Shown: in pieces, positions 6,080 to 11,011 of the stretch | Layout: the number at the start of each line of letters is the position of its first letter | Position numbering within the stretch: position 1 is the first letter of the stretch | NCBI GenBank assembly: GCA_947458565.1 | Contig: CANGZK010000026.1 | Span: 1-11,011 of the forward strand | Direction of reading: 5' to 3' | Length of the DNA stretch: 11,011 bases | Source: Acidimicrobiaceae bacterium | GTDB taxonomy: Bacteria; Actinomycetota; Acidimicrobiia; Acidimicrobiales; Ilumatobacteraceae | The notes under the pieces: model-generated | What the model saw: the letters and a program-made list of their open reading frames with translations, nothing else | What the model was told of the DNA's origin: nothing | The model's database searches: none | Translations under genes and position numbers: made by a program

Positions 6080-7372
6080 ATGCAATACGGCGAGGCACTC
6101 AACTATTTAGACGAGCATGCCAGCTACGAAAAGACTGGTCGCGTCGAATCTCCGTCACTAGACAACATCAATACCTTTATGGATTTGATGGGTCAGCCAC
6201 ACTTGAGTTATCCAGTCATTCACATCACTGGCACTAATGGCAAGGGTTCAACTACGCAGATCATCACGCAGCTCTTAATCGCCCATGGTTTGCAAGTTGG
6301 CACTTACACGAGCCCGCATTTGGAAAAATTAACAGAGCGGATTTCTCGTAACAATGAACCAATCAGCGAACAAGATTTCGCCGATTGTGTTGCTGCCATC
6401 GCCGATATTGAAGTAATAGGCGGCGTGCGACCTTCGTATTTTGAAGTCATGACCGCGGCAGCCTTTCGATATTTTGCTGACACGGCTGTGGACGTTGCGG
6501 TCATTGAAGTGGGAATGCTCGGAAGATGGGATGCAACCAACGTTGTGAATTCGGCTGTTGCAGTGATCACCAACATTGCGTTGGACCACCAAGAATTTGC
6601 TGGACCACGACTGGAAGATATTGCCTTTGAAAAAGTTGGCATCTCCAAACCGGGAAGTGTGCTCGTCGTGGGCGACACCAACGAAGAACTGCGGGAGATT
6701 TGGAATGCAGCAGAATCAGCTGCGGTCCTACTTCGAGGAAACGACTTCGAGATTTCGGAAAATGAATTAGCAGTTGGCGGTCGAATGATTGATGTGCGCA
6801 CTGAGCGCGCGGTGTACAAAGAACTACCGCTGCCGCTGCACGGACAGCATCAAGGGGACAACGCTTCAATTGCTTTGACTGCAGTGGAAGAGTTCTTTGG
6901 CAATGTGTTGGATATTGAAGTAGTGCGTGAGGGTTTTGCGGCAGTAAAGATGCCGGGCAGATTTGAAGTACTTGGTCGCGGACCACTCGTAGTAATTGAT
7001 GGCGCGCATAATCCGGCGGGTGCCGACGTTTGTGCTCAAGTATTTTTTGATGATTTTTCCCCAGAAGGAAAACGAATCTTGGTTGTGGGAGCGCTTAAAG
7101 GTCGCGATCCGCAAATGCTGCTTTCAGCTTTGCGTGCGGACGAATTTGATGTGGTGATTTGCTGCACGGCACCATCGCCTCGTGGTCTTTCGGCGAACGA
7201 TCTTGGCGGTGCGGCAAAGCAAATGGGTTGCGAGCAAGTTGTGGTGTGCGAGACGGTTGAGGCGGCTTGCGACAAGGCATTGAATATTGCTCGCGAGGAA
7301 GATGCTGTGCTTGTGGCAGGAAGTTTGTATGTCGTAGGTAGTGCTCGGACCTACTTGCGCCGTAAACTATAG
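6080..7372 (+). CDS. folC: folylpolyglutamate synthase / dihydrofolate synthase
   Basis: A 430-residue cytoplasmic Mur-ligase-family enzyme that adds glutamate to folates (and in many bacteria to dihydropteroate) using ATP. Signatures are the P-loop GTNGKGST (51-58), TSPHL (77-81) followed by TERIS, the central VIEVGMLGRWDATN block, the FEKVGISK segment carrying the lysine expected to be carbamylated, and VIDGAHNPAG of the C-terminal domain. Length is normal for the family. The start ATG at 6080 fits the family N-terminus (YGEALNYLDEH) and lies 17 nt after clpX. The order clpX-(valS)-folC-ndk-mreB is common in actinobacteria and firmicutes; valS is missing here. Whether it has one or both activities cannot be read from the sequence. 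Confidence 0.94.
   Translation: MQYGEALNYLDEHASYEKTGRVESPSLDNINTFMDLMGQPHLSYPVIHITGTNGKGSTTQIITQLLIAHGLQVGTYTSPHLEKLTERISRNNEPISEQDFADCVAAIADIEVIGGVRPSYFEVMTAAAFRYFADTAVDVAVIEVGMLGRWDATNVVNSAVAVITNIALDHQEFAGPRLEDIAFEKVGISKPGSVLVVGDTNEELREIWNAAESAAVLLRGNDFEISENELAVGGRMIDVRTERAVYKELPLPLHGQHQGDNASIALTAVEEFFGNVLDIEVVREGFAAVKMPGRFEVLGRGPLVVIDGAHNPAGADVCAQVFFDDFSPEGKRILVVGALKGRDPQMLLSALRADEFDVVICCTAPSPRGLSANDLGGAAKQMGCEQVVVCETVEAACDKALNIAREEDAVLVAGSLYVVGSARTYLRRKL
7363..7368 (+). promoter_or_regulatory. candidate -10 box for ndk inside the folC 3' end
   Basis: TAAACT lies within the last codons of folC (Arg-Lys-Leu-stop) and is 6 nt before the ndk ATG at 7375. The AGGG just before the ATG is too close to be a good Shine-Dalgarno. 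No -35 is visible. Confidence 0.3.
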
Positions 7373-7374
7373 GG

Positions 7375-7785
7375 ATGAGCACAAAAACACTTGTCCTACT
7401 CAAGCCAGATGCAGTCGAGCGCGGTCTCGTCGGAAGCATTCTCTCAAGGTTTGAAACCAAAGGTCTGAAGATTGTTGCAATGGAATTACGCAAGTTGGAT
7501 GCTGCAATTTTGGAGCGCCACTACGAAGAGCACAAGGGCAAGGGTTTCTATCCAGAGCTCGTTGCATTTATGTCACGAGGCCCAGTGGTTGCACTTGTTA
7601 TTGAAGGACCAGAAGACGCTTGGGAAGTATTGCGCACGATGATGGGTGCAACGAACCCGAAGGCTGCAGCACCAGGCACGATCCGCGGCGATTATGGCAC
7701 TCTGTTTACAGAGAACCTGATTCATGGAAGTGACTCTGCAGTATCTGCAGCACGCGAAATTGCGATCTTCTTCCCAAATCTGTAG
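7375..7785 (+). CDS. ndk: nucleoside diphosphate kinase
   Basis: A 136-residue enzyme that moves the gamma phosphate of ATP to other NDPs through a phosphohistidine, balancing cytoplasmic NTP and dNTP pools. The catalytic H117 sits in ENLIHGSDS (113-121). The family motifs LVLLKPDAVERG (6-17), RGPVVALV (68-75) and GATNPKAAAPGTIRGDYG (91-108) are all intact. Length is normal. The ATG at 7375 is 2 nt after the folC stop, so the gene is in the folC transcript or has its own start through the box at 7363-7368. The alternative reading frames over this region have no family features. Confidence 0.98.
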   Translation: MSTKTLVLLKPDAVERGLVGSILSRFETKGLKIVAMELRKLDAAILERHYEEHKGKGFYPELVAFMSRGPVVALVIEGPEDAWEVLRTMMGATNPKAAAPGTIRGDYGTLFTENLIHGSDSAVSAAREIAIFFPNL

Positions 7786-7870
7786 AACCTGATTGATCAA
7801 TTTAGTTAGGTAGGATTTGACTATCAACCACGTGCCCGCATCTGCGTTGGCGCGCTAAGGAGACCAAAGC
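7786..7870 (+). promoter_or_regulatory. ndk-mreB gap: candidate mreB promoter and Shine-Dalgarno
   Basis: The 85-nt gap contains TAGGAT at 7811-7816, a possible -10 that would give a leader of about 48 nt. It also holds a clear AAGGAG at 7857-7862, 8 nt before the mreB ATG at 7871. A 10-bp perfect palindrome ATTGATCAAT lies at 7792-7801. It has no T-run and no loop, so it is not a terminator; whether it is an operator cannot be told. A TTGACT at 7817-7822 has no convincing -10 behind it. Confidence 0.4.
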
Positions 7871-8905
7871 ATGGCTGGTGGAGGCGCACTTTCATTAGGA
7901 CGTGACATCGCCATCGACTTGGGCACCGCCAACACTCTGGTGTATGTCAAAGGTGAAGGGGTAGTGCTCAACGAGCCGTCATCGGTGGCAGTAGACAACC
8001 GAACGGGCGAGCTTGTCGCTGTTGGCTTTGAAGCCAAGCGCATGTGGGGTCGTGCCCCGCAAAACATTCGTTTAGTGCGACCGCTGCAAGACGGAGTGAT
8101 CGCCGATTTTGACGTGTGCGAGAAGATGCTTCGCTATTTCATTCAGCAGGTACACACAAGTAGGTGGAATAAGCCAAGAATGATTATTTGTGTGCCATCC
8201 GAAATCACTGGAGTAGAGCGCCGCGCTGTGCAAGAAGCAGCAGAGTTTGCTGGTGCACGACGACCGGTGTACATCATCGAAGAACCAATGGCCGCTGCAA
8301 TTGGTGCAGGTCTTCCTGTGCATCTTCCAAGCGCAAGTTTGATTGTTGATATCGGTGGCGGCACCACTGAGGTTGCAGTGATTTCAATGGGCGGCATTGT
8401 GACCGCGTATTCGGCGCGCGTTGCTGGTGACGAACTCAATCAGGCAATTGTTGAGATGTTTAGAACCGAGTTTTCGTTGGACGTCGGCGAGAACACAGCT
8501 GAAGAAGTGAAGTTGCAACTCGGTTCGGCATGGCCCCTTGCAGAAGAACTCACAGCCGATGTTGGCGGAAGAGACACATTGACCGGGTTGCCGCGCACGC
8601 AAGTGGTGACAAGCGAAGACGTTCGAAGTGCAATGGCTCCTGGTGTGGGAGCAATAGTCGATGCAATTAAGACAACGCTTGAGCGAACCCCGCCAGAGTT
8701 AGCAGCCGACATCATCGGGCACGGACTCACGTTGTCGGGTGGCGGTGCATTGCTGACTGGCTTGGCTGAGCGCGTCACACATGACACTGGTATTCATGCA
8801 TTTTTGGCACCCGAGCCATTGTTTTCAGTGGTGCTGGGTTGCGGTATGACTCTTGACAACATAGAAGCCATGAAAGGTCTGACTGCTCAGACCTCCTTCG
8901 AGTAG
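7871..8905 (+). CDS. mreB: rod shape-determining protein MreB
   Basis: A 344-residue bacterial actin. It polymerises on ATP as filaments along the inner face of the membrane and directs lateral cell-wall synthesis. The actin-fold motifs are present: phosphate 1 IDLGTANTLVYV (15-26), the segment PLQDGVIADF (71-80), the IIEEPMAAAIGAGL motif (135-148) with the glutamate linked to hydrolysis, phosphate 2 IVDIGGGTTEVAV (158-170) and the adenosine motif LTLSGGGALLTG (286-297). Length is normal. The N-terminal MAGGGALSLGRD is short and not strongly amphipathic, so membrane binding may rely on the hydrophobic loop. The ATG at 7871 follows AAGGAG by 8 nt. This is the first gene of mreB-mreC-mreD-mrdA. 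MreB is absent from many apically growing actinobacteria; its presence suggests lateral rod growth. Confidence 0.97.
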   Translation: MAGGGALSLGRDIAIDLGTANTLVYVKGEGVVLNEPSSVAVDNRTGELVAVGFEAKRMWGRAPQNIRLVRPLQDGVIADFDVCEKMLRYFIQQVHTSRWNKPRMIICVPSEITGVERRAVQEAAEFAGARRPVYIIEEPMAAAIGAGLPVHLPSASLIVDIGGGTTEVAVISMGGIVTAYSARVAGDELNQAIVEMFRTEFSLDVGENTAEEVKLQLGSAWPLAEELTADVGGRDTLTGLPRTQVVTSEDVRSAMAPGVGAIVDAIKTTLERTPPELAADIIGHGLTLSGGGALLTGLAERVTHDTGIHAFLAPEPLFSVVLGCGMTLDNIEAMKGLTAQTSFE

Positions 8906-8912
8906 GTCTGCG

Positions 8913-8918
8913 TAGGGT
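8913..8918 (+). promoter_or_regulatory. candidate -10 box for mreC, leaderless geometry
   Basis: TAGGGT in the 19-nt mreB-mreC gap, 6 nt before the GTG at 8925. There is no Shine-Dalgarno. If real, mreCD-mrdA can be transcribed apart from mreB. Confidence 0.3.
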
Positions 8919-8924
8919 TTCCTA

Positions 8925-9986
8925 GTGGCTGAGCGGTCAATGAAGTCAAGACGAATCATGGCGCTGCTTGTGCTGACGTCGATCATCTTGGTGACACTTG
9001 ATCTGCAGGGAAGTGCGGCAACAAAATCTCTACGGTCAATTTTCGGAACGGTGTTTAGACCTGTTGAAAGTGTGGCGCGAGTGGTGACTCGTCCTGCAAC
9101 TAATGCATGGTTTGGAATAACCCACTACAACGATGTAACCGCAGAGAATGAATTGCTTCGAGAAAAGATTGCGCAACAAGAAGGTGCGGCAGTTGCGGCT
9201 GCAGCTTCGGTGCGCCTATCACAAGAGTTGCTTGCACTCAACGGATTGCCAACATTGGCAGGCATTAACTCGGTGAGTGCGCAAGTGATCGGTGATTCTC
9301 CATCGAATTTTGTGCAAAGCGTTGAGATCGACCAAGGTACGGAGAGCGGCATCAAAGTTGGCATGCCTGTACTCAATGCTGCAGGTCTTGTGGGCAAGAT
9401 CACCCAAGTATTTTCAAACCGTGCTGTAGTGATGTTGATCACCGATCCGCAATATGCGTTGTCGGTCAAAATCATCAACGCTCCAAAGACAACCGCAACA
9501 ACAGTGCCTGGTGGAGATCCTGCATCCGAAGTCACAATTGTTTCAGTACCGGAAACCATTGACCCACAAATAACAGTTCCAACAGTGCCAGCAACGTCAA
9601 ACATTCCTGGATTTACTCCGGGCACAACCGTTGCGCCGCGGACGCCCATCATCTCTTCGTCCTTAACTATTCCCCCTGGCACCAATATCTCGGTTCGTGA
9701 GACAGGAATCTTGGAAGGTCGCGGTGCGGGTCGTGTGCCAACTGTTCGTTTCGTCGATGCCGCTCAACGCTTTGGTGTCGTTCAACCGGGGTCACCGATT
9801 GTGACGGCAGGTGGTTCACTCAGTCTCGCGCCGCCAGACATTGTGGTTGGGACTGTGTCTCGAGTGAAAGAAAGACTCGGAACAGCTGGGCCTTTGTTGG
9901 AAATTGACATTGTTGCTGACTTGAGCAATTTGAGTTTTGTGCGCATTTTGTTGTACCAGCCGATTACTGAGCGAACGGCACCGTGA
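8925..9986 (+). CDS. mreC: rod shape-determining protein MreC with a Pro/Thr-rich insertion
   Basis: A 353-residue bitopic membrane protein that links MreB to the wall synthases. The layout is a basic N-terminus, a membrane helix at about 11-27, a helical coiled-coil-like region at about 71-105 (TAENELLREKIAQQ and following), then the extracellular beta domain beginning AQVIGDSPSNFVQSVEIDQG (119-138) with GMPVLNAAGLVGKI. Residues about 186-255 are an unusual Pro/Thr/Val-rich, low-complexity stretch with repeated TVP-type words. After it the fold resumes at RETGILEGRGAGRVPTV, VQPGSPIVTAGG and IVVGTVSRV. The start GTG at 8925 is preferred for its upstream TAGGGT; an ATG at 8940 would remove five residues and keep the membrane helix. 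The stop overlaps the mreD start by 4 bp (GTGA), indicating coupling. Confidence 0.93.
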   Translation: MAERSMKSRRIMALLVLTSIILVTLDLQGSAATKSLRSIFGTVFRPVESVARVVTRPATNAWFGITHYNDVTAENELLREKIAQQEGAAVAAAASVRLSQELLALNGLPTLAGINSVSAQVIGDSPSNFVQSVEIDQGTESGIKVGMPVLNAAGLVGKITQVFSNRAVVMLITDPQYALSVKIINAPKTTATTVPGGDPASEVTIVSVPETIDPQITVPTVPATSNIPGFTPGTTVAPRTPIISSSLTIPPGTNISVRETGILEGRGAGRVPTVRFVDAAQRFGVVQPGSPIVTAGGSLSLAPPDIVVGTVSRVKERLGTAGPLLEIDIVADLSNLSFVRILLYQPITERTAP

Positions 9987-10501
9987 GCGAGAGACTGCTG
10001 CAAATAATGGCCAGCCGTTGGACGCGTCTGGTGTTGATGTCATTGATGTTTCTCGGACTACAAACAACGATATTGAATGACATGCGGCCATTCAGTGTGA
10101 TGATCCCAGTGATGCTGTTGTTTGCAGTAACTGCAGGCACATTGTACGGGTCGGAGGTTGGGGCGATCTCCGGTCTGATTGTTGGTGTGATGTACGACTG
10201 TGTGTTGTCTACTCCGCTTGGTCTTGCATCTTTGGTGTTTGGTGCAGCCGCTTACGTGGCAGGTCTCTTGCCGTTTTTTGTTCGGGAGCCAACATGGTGG
10301 ACAAGAGCCATCGCCATCGGAGTCGTTGGGGCAGTCGGAGAGTTGGTGTTTCCACTTGCACAATCGATGGTGGGTTTGAACGGACATTTTCAACCACACG
10401 TTGTCGGGGTGTTTGTATTTGTGACTGTTATTGGAATGCTTATCGCGCCTTTACTTTTGCCAGTCTGTCGCTGGACTCTTAAAGAATCGATTGTTGGCTA
10501 A
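9983..10501 (+). CDS. mreD: rod shape-determining protein MreD
   Basis: A 172-residue polytopic inner-membrane protein of the elongasome, with about five or six hydrophobic helices (roughly 12-30, 38-55, 57-75, 78-98, 105-125 and 138-162). The MreD core motif is visible as GAISGLIVGVMYDCVLSTPLGL (60-81), a glycine-rich helix ending in a charged Asp before a PLG turn. The start GTG at 9983 overlaps the mreC stop (GTGA), so translation is probably coupled; there is no separate Shine-Dalgarno. mrdA follows after 5 nt. MreD proteins diverge strongly, so the assignment rests on hydrophobicity, this motif and gene order. Confidence 0.9.
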   Translation: MSERLLQIMASRWTRLVLMSLMFLGLQTTILNDMRPFSVMIPVMLLFAVTAGTLYGSEVGAISGLIVGVMYDCVLSTPLGLASLVFGAAAYVAGLLPFFVREPTWWTRAIAIGVVGAVGELVFPLAQSMVGLNGHFQPHVVGVFVFVTVIGMLIAPLLLPVCRWTLKESIVG

Positions 10502-10506
10502 GCGAA

Positions 10507-11011
10507 ATGGGAATTAACAATCGCTCACGAAGACTGACTGCGCTAGCTGTTGCGGCAGGAGTGTTATTGGGTTCGTTGTCGGTGCGTATGTGGTTTATGC
10601 AAGCGGTGCAGGCAAAAGACAACGAGTCAGTTGTGCTTGCTGTGCGCACACGGACTATTCGTCTGCTGCCAGAGCGTGGACGCATATTCGATGCAAACGG
10701 TCGTGTGGTTGCGGACAACAAACGAATTTTGACAGCGACAATTGATCGTGGAGTGCTGAAGGATCCGATAGATCGATTGGAAATGTTTCAACGACTGTCA
10801 GGCCCATTGGAAATGCCGATTGAGGCTTTGTTTAAAAGATATGAAGACAAGCGCTTTGGTCCTCTCGAAGCATTGCCATTGAAAGAAGATGTGTCGGAGG
10901 AAATTGCTCTCTTTTTGGCCGAACGAATTGAGGATTATCCGGGCGTCTATGTGCGTGAGGAATGGAAACGCAATTATCCATTTGGTGCAATCGGCAGTCA
11001 TGTTGTTGGGT
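10507..11011 (+). CDS. mrdA: penicillin-binding protein 2 (class B), N-terminal part, cut by window end
   Basis: The first 168 codons of a class B PBP, open to the right edge; the transpeptidase domain lies beyond. After a basic N-terminus (NNRSRR) there is one membrane helix at about 10-31. The pedestal domain follows with the signature RGRIFDANGRVVADN (57-71) and the classical EWKRNYPFGAIGSHVVG (152-168), which precedes the linker to the catalytic domain in PBP2 and FtsI. Position directly after mreD, 5 nt from its stop, favours PBP2 (MrdA), the elongation transpeptidase, over the division enzyme FtsI; rodA would be expected next. The ATG at 10507 has no good Shine-Dalgarno and probably relies on coupling to mreD. 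The catalytic SxxK, SxN and KTG motifs are not in the window. Confidence 0.92.
   Translation, partial: MGINNRSRRLTALAVAAGVLLGSLSVRMWFMQAVQAKDNESVVLAVRTRTIRLLPERGRIFDANGRVVADNKRILTATIDRGVLKDPIDRLEMFQRLSGPLEMPIEALFKRYEDKRFGPLEALPLKEDVSEEIALFLAERIEDYPGVYVREEWKRNYPFGAIGSHVVG

Noticed and set aside
7792..7801. Palindrome ATTGATCAAT after ndk as a terminator
   Set aside because: It has no loop, no GC stem and no T-run. It may be an operator or chance, with nothing to decide between them.
9125..9685. Minus-strand open frame of 186 codons inside mreC
   Set aside because: It is a shadow of the mreC repeat-rich region; its Gly/Val/Thr pattern mirrors the Pro/Thr linker on the other strand.
1..11011. 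Search for a defence system, mobile element, CRISPR array or novel cluster
   Set aside because: All genes but the 90-aa protein belong to known families, most of them core housekeeping; I see no repeats array, transposase, integrase or composition break.

Overview
The window reads as ordinary core-genome chromosome from an actinobacterium, most likely of the Acidimicrobiia (Ilumatobacter-like or freshwater relatives). The reasons are an F420-type PPOX enzyme, a ClpP of the actinobacterial ClpP2 type, a trigger factor of actinobacterial style, a complete MreB/C/D-PBP2 elongation cluster, and a base composition that looks close to half GC. The taxonomic call is inference. I see no mobile element, CRISPR array, phage gene or toxin cluster.

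Left part (1-2685). The 3' part of menC (o-succinylbenzoate synthase, menaquinone pathway) reads rightward off the left edge. It converges, with a 4-bp gap, on a leftward set: a PPOX/F420-dependent enzyme, a tRNA-Pro(TGG) only 9 nt upstream of that gene, a class V aminotransferase annotated in databases as 'cysteine desulfurase-like' but without the catalytic cysteine, and a small basic protein of 90 aa that I do not recognise.

Centre (2713-7785), all rightward: tig (trigger factor), clpP and clpX, i.e. the classic chaperone-protease block for newly made and damaged proteins. These are followed by folC (folylpolyglutamate synthase) and ndk (nucleoside diphosphate kinase).

Right part (7871-11011), all rightward: mreB, mreC, mreD and the N-terminal part of mrdA (PBP2), which runs off the right edge. 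Together these build the lateral-wall (elongasome) machinery of a rod-shaped cell: an MreB filament, the MreC/MreD membrane scaffold and a transpeptidase.

One pattern runs across the window. Most starts without a Shine-Dalgarno sequence have a TANNNT box 6-9 nt upstream of the start codon (the aminotransferase gene, the small protein gene, tig, folC, ndk, mreC). This is the geometry expected of leaderless transcripts. Only clpP and mreB show a strong AAGGAG. No stretch longer than about 300 bases lacks a gene. The longest gaps are 4051-4128 and 7786-7870, both described below.
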